Of a stretch of 64,000 nucleotides of DNA, positions 16,291 through 24,281 are shown piece by piece. Source of the DNA: 3107 sp001483205 (GTDB lineage Bacteria > Pseudomonadota > Alphaproteobacteria > Rhodobacterales > Rhodobacteraceae); the NCBI GenBank assembly GCA_964291375.2, contig OZ219809.1, positions 1,550,001-1,614,000 on the forward strand, given 5' to 3'. Positions within the stretch are counted from its first letter, which is position 1. The number at the start of each line of letters is the position of its first letter. The notes under the pieces were generated by a model. It saw only the letters and a program-made list of their open reading frames with translations. It was not told the origin of the DNA and ran no database searches. The translations under genes and the position numbers were made by a program.

Positions 16291-18993
16291 TCAGGTAACG
16301 CGGCCATGACAGTGCTTGAACTTCCGGCCTGACCCGCACGGGCAAGGCATATTGCGCCCCGGATTGCCCCAGGTTTCCGGCCTGTTTTCATCGAAACCAC
16401 CCGCCTGAGACCCGGCACCCGCCATATCCGCCTTGCCCCCCTTGCCCGCCGCGCCCGCCTGCACCTTCTGCTGCGCCAGCATCTGCGCCATCATTTGCTT
16501 CTGCTCTTCTTCGCTCAGGGGCCGGATACGGGAGAGCTTTTGCGAAACCTCCTCGCGCAGCGTATCCAGAAGGGCCTCGAAAAGCTGAAAACTCTCGGTC
16601 TTGTATTCGTTCAGCGGATCACGCTGCGCATAGCCCCTGAAACCGATGACCAGACGCAGATGTTCCAGCGTCAGCAGGTGCTCCCGCCATTTGCCGTCAA
16701 TGGTTTGCAGCAAAAGCTGCTTTTCGATGTTGCGCATGTTTTCCGGGCCGAACTGCGCGGCCTTCGCGGCCATAAACTCGTCCGAGGCCTGCTCCAGACG
16801 CTCGCGGACGGTATCGTCGTCCACACCCTCTTCCCCGGCCCAATCAGCGACCGGAACCTCAAGCCCCAACCGGGATTGCACCGTTTCCTGAAGCTCCTCT
16901 GTCTCCCACTGATCGGCATAGGTCTTGGGCGGCATGTAGCGGGTGACCAGATCGTCGATCACCTGATGGCGCATGTCGCGGACGATTTCGGACAGATCGG
17001 CGGCCTCCATGATCTCGCGCCTCTGGGCAAAGATTACCTTGCGCTGATCATTCATCACGTCGTCAAATTTCAAAAGCTGCTTGCGGATGTCGAAATTGCG
17101 CCCCTCGACCTTGGCCTGAGCGCGCTCCAGCGATTTGTTGACCCAGGGGTGGACGATTGCCTCGCCCTCTTTCATGCCAAGGGTCGAGAGCACCTTGTCG
17201 AGCCGCTCGGACCCGAAGATGCGCATCAGGTCGTCCTCGAGCGACAGGAAGAAAGCAGAGCGCCCCGGATCGCCCTGACGCCCCGACCGGCCCCGCAACT
17301 GGTTGTCGATCCGGCGCGATTCGTGCCGTTCGGTGGCCAGAACGAACAGCCCCCCGGCGGCCTTTACCGCGTCTTCATCGGTCTTATGCGCCTCTTCAAT
17401 ACGGGCGCGGATGGCGGTGTGGTCGCCGTCCGGCTCAGCCGTGATTGCCTCCATCACCGCAAATTCGACATTGCCGCCCAGTTTGATGTCGGTGCCGCGC
17501 CCGGCCATATTGGTGGCGATGGTGACCGCCCCAAGCCTGCCCGCGTCGGCGATGATCTGCGCCTCGCGCTCATGCTGGCGGGCGTTCAGCACATTATGCC
17601 CGATCCCGGCCTTGTCCAGAAGGGCAGACAGGGATTCCGACTTGTCAATTGATGTGGTGCCGACAAGGATCGGCTGGCCCCTGCCGTGGGCCTCGCGGAT
17701 GCTTTCGGTGATGGCGTCATATTTCTCATCCGTGGTGCGATAGACGGCATCGTCCTCGTCAACGCGGGCCACCGGCATATTGGTCGGCACCTCGATCACA
17801 CCGAGGCCATAGATTTCCCGAAATTCCTCGGCCTCGGTGGCGGCGGTGCCGGTCATCCCGGCCAGCTTGTTATACAGGCGGAAATAGTTCTGGAAGGTGA
17901 CAGAGGCCAGGGTGACGTTCTCGGCCTGAATCGCAACGCCCTCTTTGGCCTCAAGCGCCTGATGCAGCCCGTCAGACAGCCGGCGGCCCGCCATCATCCG
18001 GCCGGTAAATTCGTCGATCAGCACCACCTCGCCCTTGCGGACGATATAATGCCTGTCCTTGTGGAACAGGGTGCGCGCGCGCAGGCCCTGATTGACGTGA
18101 TGCACGATGGTGGTCGATTCCGGGTCATAGAGCGACCGGCCCTCGGGCAGAAGACCCGCATCGCGCAGAAGCGCCTCAAGGGCGTCATTGCCTTCCTCGG
18201 TGAAAGAGACATTCCGGGTCTTTTCGTCCAGCGTGTAATGCTCTTCGGACAAATCCGGGATCAGCTTGTCGATGGCGACATACAAGTCCGAACGGTCCTG
18301 CGCGGGGCCGGAGATAACCAGCGGCGTGCGCGCCTCATCAATCAGAATCGAATCAACCTCATCGACGATGGCAAAGGCATGGCCACGCTGAAACATCTGC
18401 GACAGTTCTGATTTCATGTTGTCGCGCAGATAATCAAAGCCGAGCTCATTGTTGGTGGCGTAGGTCACATCGCAGTCATAGGCCGTCTTCTTTTCTGCCG
18501 ACGATTGTTGCGGACAGACAACGCCGCAGGTCAGGCCAAGGGCCTTATAAACCTCGTTCATCCATTCCGCATCGCGCCGGGCAAGATAGTCGTTGACGGT
18601 GACGATATGCACCCCCCCGGCGGTCAGCGCATTCAGATAGGCCGGGAAGGTCGCAACCAGGGTCTTGCCTTCGCCGGTCTTCATCTCGGCGATATTGCCC
18701 TGATGCAGAAAGATGCCGCCCATAAGCTGAACATCAAACGCGCGCAGGCCAAGGGCGCGCCGGGCGGCCTCGCGACAGTTGGCGAAGGCTTCGGGCAGCA
18801 GATTGTCAAGGCTTTCGCCGTCGCCCGCGCGCCGACGCAGTTCTTTGGTCTTGTCCTTCAGCCCCTGATCGGACAGCGCCTGAAAATCCGGCTCAAGCGC
18901 GTTGATCCTGTCGATGACCGGTTGGACAGCCTTGATCCTGCGATCGTTCGGAGAGCCAAATATCCTCTTGGCGAACGTTCCCATACTCAGCAT
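16291..18993 (-). CDS. secA: Preprotein translocase ATPase SecA
   Basis: SecA drives export of unfolded preproteins through SecYEG. The 900-residue protein has Walker A (MKTGEGKT), the DEVDS Walker B in nucleotide-binding domain 1, the preprotein-binding domain, NBD2 with GRGTDIKLGG and RGRSGRQGDPG, and a C-terminal zinc finger (CPCGSGRKFKHCHG) that binds SecB and lipids. The frame is open 46 codons further upstream, but I chose ATG 18991-18993 (MLSMGTFAKRIFG) from similarity to relatives; the second ATG at 18984 is also possible. It is divergent from ppiC. Confidence 0.97.
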   Translation of the reverse strand: MLSMGTFAKRIFGSPNDRRIKAVQPVIDRINALEPDFQALSDQGLKDKTKELRRRAGDGESLDNLLPEAFANCREAARRALGLRAFDVQLMGGIFLHQGNIAEMKTGEGKTLVATFPAYLNALTAGGVHIVTVNDYLARRDAEWMNEVYKALGLTCGVVCPQQSSAEKKTAYDCDVTYATNNELGFDYLRDNMKSELSQMFQRGHAFAIVDEVDSILIDEARTPLVISGPAQDRSDLYVAIDKLIPDLSEEHYTLDEKTRNVSFTEEGNDALEALLRDAGLLPEGRSLYDPESTTIVHHVNQGLRARTLFHKDRHYIVRKGEVVLIDEFTGRMMAGRRLSDGLHQALEAKEGVAIQAENVTLASVTFQNYFRLYNKLAGMTGTAATEAEEFREIYGLGVIEVPTNMPVARVDEDDAVYRTTDEKYDAITESIREAHGRGQPILVGTTSIDKSESLSALLDKAGIGHNVLNARQHEREAQIIADAGRLGAVTIATNMAGRGTDIKLGGNVEFAVMEAITAEPDGDHTAIRARIEEAHKTDEDAVKAAGGLFVLATERHESRRIDNQLRGRSGRQGDPGRSAFFLSLEDDLMRIFGSERLDKVLSTLGMKEGEAIVHPWVNKSLERAQAKVEGRNFDIRKQLLKFDDVMNDQRKVIFAQRREIMEAADLSEIVRDMRHQVIDDLVTRYMPPKTYADQWETEELQETVQSRLGLEVPVADWAGEEGVDDDTVRERLEQASDEFMAAKAAQFGPENMRNIEKQLLLQTIDGKWREHLLTLEHLRLVIGFRGYAQRDPLNEYKTESFQLFEALLDTLREEVSQKLSRIRPLSEEEQKQMMAQMLAQQKVQAGAAGKGGKADMAGAGSQAGGFDENRPETWGNPGRNMPCPCGSGRKFKHCHGRVT

Positions 18994-19169
18994 TTTTCTG
19001 AACCCTATACGATCATGCGGGGGTGGCGTCTTGCCCGCGCGCCCCGGTGCCCCTAGAAGGGCAGGAGAATAACGCTCAGGAACGCCCCTCGAATCCCACA
19101 GCGATGTAAGGGGCGGGTCAGATGGTGTCAACGCCGCGGCTGTGGGCGGCGGCTTCAGAGGAATGAAAG

Positions 19170-20012
19170 ATGTTGAAGCACGGTAAATTCATGGCGGCCA
19201 TGGTGGTGTCCGCACATCTCTGCCTGCCTGCGGGGGCAGAGGACGCCGGGACGGTCGCGGCGACGGTCAACGGAACGGACATCACCGTCGGCCACATGGT
19301 CATGTTGCGGCGCAGCCTGCCCGCGCAATATCAGAGCCTGCCCGACGATGTTCTGTTCGAGGGCCTGCTTCAGCAACTGATCCAGGATCTGGTGTTGCTC
19401 CAGTCCCTCAATGGCGAGGTGCCCGAACCGACGAAACTGTCGATTGAGAATGAAATCCGCAAGATTCTGGCTGCCAAGGCGGTGGAAAGGGCGGTTGATG
19501 GCGCAGTGACGGAAGAGGCCATTCAGGCCGCCTATGACGAAACCTATGCCGATACGACGCCCCAGACCGAATACAACGCTTCGCACATTCTGGTGGAGAC
19601 CGAGGACGAGGCAAAAGCCCTGATCAACCAGTTGAACGACGGGGCCGATTTTGCCGAACTCGCGGTTGAGCATTCCACCGGTCCGTCCGGTCCGGGTGGC
19701 GGCAATCTGGGCTGGTTCGGCCCCGGCGCGATGGTGCCGCCATTCGAGGAAGCGGTGGTTGCGCTGGAGGTGGGCGCGGTTTCTGAACCGGTCAAGACTC
19801 AATTCGGCTGGCATGTGGTTACCCTGAATGAGACCCGCGAAAAACCGGCCCCGACGCTGGAAGAGACGCGCGCACAACTGATTGCGGGCATTGAGCAGCG
19901 GGTGGCGAGGGAGGCAGTGCAGGCGCTGATTGATGCCGCCGAGATTGCGCGGGCCGAAGAGGGCGAAATCGACCCGTCGATTCTGTCTGATCCCGATATT
20001 CTTGCCGACTGA
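19170..20012 (+). CDS. Exported parvulin-type peptidyl-prolyl isomerase
   Basis: A 280-residue periplasmic foldase of the PpiC/SurA/PrsA class. A signal peptide (residues 1-23, ending LCLPAGA) is followed by an N-terminal chaperone helix region and one parvulin domain from about residue 130 to 220, with ASHILVETEDEA, GGNLGWFGPGAMVPPFEEAV and VKTQFGWHVVTL. The ATG is preceded by AGAGGAATG. It is divergent from secA, so the two export genes share an intergenic region, and argJ follows nine bases downstream of its stop. Confidence 0.92.
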   Translation: MLKHGKFMAAMVVSAHLCLPAGAEDAGTVAATVNGTDITVGHMVMLRRSLPAQYQSLPDDVLFEGLLQQLIQDLVLLQSLNGEVPEPTKLSIENEIRKILAAKAVERAVDGAVTEEAIQAAYDETYADTTPQTEYNASHILVETEDEAKALINQLNDGADFAELAVEHSTGPSGPGGGNLGWFGPGAMVPPFEEAVVALEVGAVSEPVKTQFGWHVVTLNETREKPAPTLEETRAQLIAGIEQRVAREAVQALIDAAEIARAEEGEIDPSILSDPDILAD

Positions 20013-20020
20013 GGGCGCAT

Positions 20021-21271
20021 ATGGCCACAACCGCGCTGCCTGTCTCGCCGCTGGCCCCGAAGGGCGGGTTTCCCGATCTGCCCCCGGTCCCCGGCGCAGA
20101 GTTTGCCGCTGTCGGGGCAGGGGTGGCCTATGCCGGACGCCCCGATGTGATGCTGGCGCGCCTTGCCCCCGGCACGACCATCGCCGGGGTGTTCACCCGC
20201 TCGGCAACCCGCTCGGCGTCGGTGCTTGACTGTCAGGCCAAGCTCGGCGGCCCGTCCGGAGGGCGGGCGGCGATTGTGGTCAATTCCGGCAATGCAAACG
20301 CTTTCACCGGGCGGGCCGGGGTGGATGCGGTCAACGCCATTGCCACCGCGGTGGCAGAGGCAACAGGCGCGCCGCCGGACAGGGTTTTCACCGCCTCGAC
20401 CGGGGTGATCGGCGCCCCCCTGCCCCATGAGCGGATCATCGCCAGGGCGGGCGCGCTGACGGCGGCGCTGTCGCCTGGGGCACTGCCCGATGCGGCGCGG
20501 GCGATAATGACCACCGACACTTTCCCCAAGGGCGCGGGCGCGACGCTTGATGCGGGCGCGCCGGTGCATATCGCCGGGATCGCCAAGGGCTCGGGCATGA
20601 TTGCGCCGGACATGGCGACGATGCTGGCTTTTGTCTTCACCGACGCGACGGTGGCACAGCCGGTCTTGCAGGCGATGCTGTCAGAGGTGACGGGGCAGAG
20701 CTTTAACTGCATCACCGTGGACAGTGATACATCGACCTCTGACACGCTGCTGCTGGCGGCAACCGGGCAGAGTGCGGCCCCGCCGATCACGGACCGCGAC
20801 AGCGCGGGCGGGCAGGCGTTCGAGGCCGCGCTAAAGACGGTGATGCTTGATCTCGCGCATCAGGTGGTTCGCGACGGCGAGGGGGCGCGCAAATTCATCG
20901 AGGTGCGGGTTGAGGGCGCGGCCAGTGATGCAGACGCGCGCCGGGTGGCGTTTGCCATTGCCAATTCGCCGCTGGTCAAGACTGCGGTCGCGGGCGAAGA
21001 CCCGAACTGGGGCCGGGTGGTGATGGCGGTCGGCAAATCCGGGGCGGGCGCGGCAGACCGGGACCGGCTGAGCATCCGTTTCGGTGATGTGCAGGTGGCT
21101 GAGGGCGGTCAGGTGTCACCTGCATACCGGGAGGCGGACGCGGCGGCGCATATGAAGGGGCAGGAAATTCTGATCCGGGTCGGCATGGGGCTGGGCGCGG
21201 GGCGCGCCACGGTCTGGACCTGTGACCTGACCCACGGATATGTCTCGATCAACGCGGATTACCGGTCTTGA
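20021..21271 (+). CDS. argJ: Bifunctional glutamate N-acetyltransferase / amino-acid acetyltransferase ArgJ
   Basis: ArgJ transfers the acetyl group from N-acetylornithine to glutamate in the cyclic arginine pathway and can also acetylate glutamate from acetyl-CoA. The 416-residue proenzyme has the autocleavage site DMATMLAFVFTD, where Thr becomes the N-terminal nucleophile of the beta chain, and the downstream VDSDTSTSDT segment and EDPNWGRV block. The gene overlaps the Nudix gene by four bases (TTGA). With argG nearby it belongs to arginine synthesis. Confidence 0.95.
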   Translation: MATTALPVSPLAPKGGFPDLPPVPGAEFAAVGAGVAYAGRPDVMLARLAPGTTIAGVFTRSATRSASVLDCQAKLGGPSGGRAAIVVNSGNANAFTGRAGVDAVNAIATAVAEATGAPPDRVFTASTGVIGAPLPHERIIARAGALTAALSPGALPDAARAIMTTDTFPKGAGATLDAGAPVHIAGIAKGSGMIAPDMATMLAFVFTDATVAQPVLQAMLSEVTGQSFNCITVDSDTSTSDTLLLAATGQSAAPPITDRDSAGGQAFEAALKTVMLDLAHQVVRDGEGARKFIEVRVEGAASDADARRVAFAIANSPLVKTAVAGEDPNWGRVVMAVGKSGAGAADRDRLSIRFGDVQVAEGGQVSPAYREADAAAHMKGQEILIRVGMGLGAGRATVWTCDLTHGYVSINADYRS

Positions 21272-21666
21272 AGGTGGTGCTGGTCTCGGCGGTGGCGCTG
21301 ATTGACGCGGATGGCCGGGTGCTGTTGGCGCGCCGCCCAAAGGGGAAGCCGATGGCCGGGTTGTGGGAATTTCCCGGCGGCAAGGTCGAGGCGGGGGAAA
21401 CGCCCGAGCAGGCACTTGTCCGCGAACTTGAGGAAGAGCTGGGCATTCGGACATGGGACAGTTGCCTTGCGCCGCTGACCTTCGCCAGCCATGGCTATGA
21501 GGATTTCCACCTGCTGATGCCGCTTTTTGCCTGCCGCAAGTGGGAGGGCAGGCCGGTGTCGCGCGAGGGCCAGGCGTTGAGGTGGGTTCGCGCCCGTGAC
21601 CTGCGCGACTGTCCGATGCCGCCTGCTGATCTGCCGCTGATCGCGGTTCTGCGCGACTGGCTGTGA
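21268..21666 (+). CDS. mutT: MutT-type (d)NTP pyrophosphatase, Nudix family
   Basis: A 132-residue Nudix hydrolase, the size of MutT (8-oxo-dGTP diphosphatase). The full Nudix box GGKVEAGETPEQALVRELEE continues with ELGI. It starts with TTG at 21268, overlapping the argJ TGA, which supports translational coupling and is the start used by many relatives next to argJ. Substrate assignment to 8-oxo-dGTP is by family similarity. Confidence 0.9.
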   Translation: MKVVLVSAVALIDADGRVLLARRPKGKPMAGLWEFPGGKVEAGETPEQALVRELEEELGIRTWDSCLAPLTFASHGYEDFHLLMPLFACRKWEGRPVSREGQALRWVRARDLRDCPMPPADLPLIAVLRDWL

Positions 21667-21680
21667 TCCGGGGCTGGCAA

Positions 21681-21824
21681 TATAGCGTGACGCCCGGATT
21701 TTGAGTCCAGGTTCCGGCCCTGACCCTGCCCGGCGGAACGCCGGGCCGCGCCGTCTACCCCTCAATGGGGTGGGCGGCGCGCACCCCCCGTGCGGGCCGG
21801 ACGCGGCCTATGCCTCTTTTCCCG
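21681..21824. repeat. C-type repeat module
   Basis: TATAGCGTGACGCCCGGATT and TTGAGTCCAGGTTCCGGCCC open the module, followed by the GCCCGGCGGAACGCCGGGC hairpin, CCCTCAATGGGGTGGGCGGC and a GGGCCGGACGCGGCC end. With the operator-like site and the A element next to it, it fills the 516-bp gap between mutT and argG. Confidence 0.65.
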
Positions 21825-21865
21825 GAATGTAAGCGCTTACAACCTCAGTGAAAGCGCTTACATTC
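21825..21865. promoter_or_regulatory. Paired AAGCGCTT operator-like sites
   Basis: GAATGTAAGCGCTT (21825-21838) and its exact reverse complement AAGCGCTTACATTC (21852-21865) are separated by 13 bp. The core TGTAAGCGCTTACA at the left site is the kind of dyad bound by LacI/GalR-family repressors. No such regulator or sugar gene lies nearby, so the site may be orphaned or belong to the repeat. A 14-bp stem hairpin is an alternative reading. Confidence 0.45.
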
Positions 21866-21866
21866 A

Positions 21867-22077
21867 AAGACCTCTGCATAATGGCCGAGCCGGGCAGCCG
21901 CCTGCCTGGGCGGGCGCTTTTCGTGACAGTCTAAATTGGCGATGGTCTTGCCATAAAGACCATACACCCCAACGGGTTGAGGCGTTCAAAGCGCCTGCCG
22001 GGGGGCAGGCAGGCGCTGCCCGGCGCAAGCGCCGGGCGGATGGTTTGGCCAGCGATGCGCCATTATGCAGAGGTCTT
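21867..22077. repeat. Long A-type element (211 bp) with 18-bp perfect inverted termini
   Basis: AAGACCTCTGCATAATGG at the left end and its exact complement CCATTATGCAGAGGTCTT at the right end bound a 211-bp unit with no coding capacity. Inside are two GC-rich hairpins (GCCGCCTGCCTGGGCGGGC, and CCGGGGGGCAGGCAGG followed by CCCGGCGCAAGCGCCGGG). Copies of the same length and content are at 42679-42891 and, split by an IS, at 50088-51617. The layout is that of a MITE-like non-autonomous element or a large REP-type unit. Confidence 0.8.
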
Positions 22078-22182
22078 CAACGGGGCCGGGCACCGCGCGC
22101 GCCCCTTGCACCACCGCCTTGCCCCCACCCGCAAAACCCGCTAACCGCGCGGGCAGCCACGAAATGCAGGAGCGCCCCACGC

Positions 22183-23408
22183 ATGTCCGCCCCCAAGAAA
22201 GCCGTCCTTGCCTATTCCGGCGGCCTTGACACCTCGATCATCCTGAAATGGCTGCAAACCGAATATGGCTGCGAAGTGGTGACCTTCACCGCCGATCTCG
22301 GCCAGGGCGAAGAGCTGGCCCCCGCCCGCCGCAAGGCGGAGCTTTTGGGTATCCGCCCCGAAAACATCTATATCGAAGACCTGCGCGAGGAATTTGTCCG
22401 CGATTTCGTCTTTCCGATGTTCCGCGCCAATACGGTCTATGAGGGGCAATATCTGCTGGGCACCGCGATTGCCCGCCCGCTTATATCCGCCGTCTGGTCG
22501 AAATTGCCCGCGAGACCGGCGCGGATGCGGTGGTTCACGGGGCCACCGGCAAGGGCAATGATCAGGTGCGGTTCGAGCTGGCGGCCTATGCGCTTGACCC
22601 TGACATCCGGGTGATTGCCCCATGGCGGGAATGGACCCTGACCTCCCGCGCCAGACTGCTGCAATTCGCCGAGGCGCACCAGATTCCGATTGCCGGGGAC
22701 AAGCGCGGTGAGGCCCCGTTCTCGGTCGATGCCAACCTGCTGCACACCTCGTCCGAGGGCAAGGCGCTGGAGAACCCGGCGCATATGGCCCCCGATCATG
22801 TCTATCAGCGCACCCTGCACCCCGAGGACGCACCGGATACGCCGGAGTTCATCGAGATCGGGTTCGGGAACGGCGATGCGGTCAGCATTGACGGCGCGGC
22901 GCTCAGCCCGGCGGCGCTGCTCTCCCGGCTCAATGATCATGGCCGCAGGCACGGCATTGGCCGTCTTGATATGGTGGAGAGCCGTTTTGTCGGCATGAAA
23001 TCCCGTGGCATCTATGAAACCCCCGGCGGGACCATCCTGCTGGCCGCGCATCGTGGCATGGAATCGATCACCATGGACCGGGGTGCGATGCACCTGAAGG
23101 ACCGGCTGATGCCGCAATATGCCGAGCTGATCTATAACGGTTTCTGGTATTCGCCGGAGCGCGAAATGCTCCAGGCGGCCATTGACCAGAGCCAGGAACA
23201 TGTGACCGGGACCGTGCGCATGAAGCTCTACAAGGGCTTGGCGTCCTGCGTGGGCCGGTGGTCAGAGCGTTCGCTTTATTCCGAGGAGCATGTGACCTTT
23301 GAGGATGACGCGGGCGCGTATGATCAGAGGGATGCAAGCGGTTTCATCAAACTGAACGCCCTGCGCCTGCGTCTTCTGGCGATGCGGAACCGGCGGCCGG
23401 GGCGGTAA
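22183..23408 (+). pseudogene. argG: Argininosuccinate synthase with a one-base frameshift
   Basis: ArgG joins citrulline and aspartate in arginine synthesis. The reading starts at ATG 22183 (AGGAG ten bases upstream) with the PP-loop AYSGGLDTSIIL and runs correctly to YLLGTAIARPLI. It then leaves frame near 22487 and resumes in another frame with VEIARETGADAVVHGATGKG, FSVDANLLHTSSEG and a normal C terminus ending at 23408. One base, most simply a third C in TATATCCGCC, restores a 408-residue normal-length protein. It is either a recent inactivation or a sequence error; all other conserved blocks are intact, which favours something recent or technical. Confidence 0.85.
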
Positions 23409-23516
23409 AACCCGTTCACCATGCCGTGAGTGTGCCGGGCAGGGGCTTGTCCGCCCGCGCGGGCCTCTGCAAGGGTTGTCCGAACCTTGCCCCCGAACAG
23501 CCAGAGAGGGTTGATG

Positions 23517-24185
23517 ATGACGCGCACACAGACGATGAAACCGGTCCTTCTGATGATTGCCATGGCCATCGGCGTGATGGTCCAGTGCCGGACCGCAGAG
23601 GCCGCAGACCGCGCCACTGCCGTGTTCGCCGGGGGCTGTTTCTGGTGCGTCGAATCCGATTTCGAGAGCGTCCCCGGCGTGGTGGAAGCGGTTTCCGGCT
23701 TTACCGGCGGGCATGTGGAAAACCCGAGCTACCGGCAGGTGACGCGCGGCGACACAGGCCATTATGAGGCCGTGCAGATCACCTATGACCCGGCCCGCGT
23801 CAGCTATGCGGAATTGCTGCACCTGTTTTTCCGCTCGGTCGATCCGACCGATCCGGGTGGGCAGTTCTGCGACCGGGGGGACGCCTACCGGACGGCGGTT
23901 TTTGTTGCTGATCCGGCAGAGCAGGCGGCGGCTGAGGCGGCACGGGCCGAGGCGCAGGCAGAGCTTGGCGCGCCGGTCGTGACCCCGGTTCTGCCGCAGA
24001 CGGCGTTTTATGAGGCCGGGGTTAAGCATCAGGATTATTATAAGGGCACGCGCCGGGTGATCACCCGTTTCGGGATCAAGCAGCAGGCGGATGCCTACAA
24101 GGCCTATCGCAAGGCCTGCGGGCGGGACCGACGGGTCCGCGCGCTGTGGGGGGATGAGGCCCCGTTCGCCGCCCACGGGAGTTGA
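23517..24185 (+). CDS. msrA: Peptide-methionine (S)-S-oxide reductase MsrA, exported
   Basis: MsrA reduces methionine-S-sulfoxide in oxidised proteins. The 222-residue protein carries an N-terminal signal peptide (about residues 1-30, core VLLMIAMAIGVMV), so it probably acts in the periplasm. The catalytic Cys41 is in AGGCFWCVE, followed by GGHVENPSYRQV, GHYEAVQITYD and the late HQDYY segment. I chose ATG 23517 because AGAGAGGG lies six bases upstream; ATG 23514 is adjacent and in frame. It lies between argG and the DUF262 gene. Confidence 0.92.
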   Translation: MTRTQTMKPVLLMIAMAIGVMVQCRTAEAADRATAVFAGGCFWCVESDFESVPGVVEAVSGFTGGHVENPSYRQVTRGDTGHYEAVQITYDPARVSYAELLHLFFRSVDPTDPGGQFCDRGDAYRTAVFVADPAEQAAAEAARAEAQAELGAPVVTPVLPQTAFYEAGVKHQDYYKGTRRVITRFGIKQQADAYKAYRKACGRDRRVRALWGDEAPFAAHGS

Positions 24186-24281
24186 GGGGGGGGCGGAAAA
24201 CACACTTCCCACAGGGTTAAAACTCTGCTACGACTCCCGATCGGGCAAATCCGCCTTGCCTGACAAAACCGGGGAGCGAAA

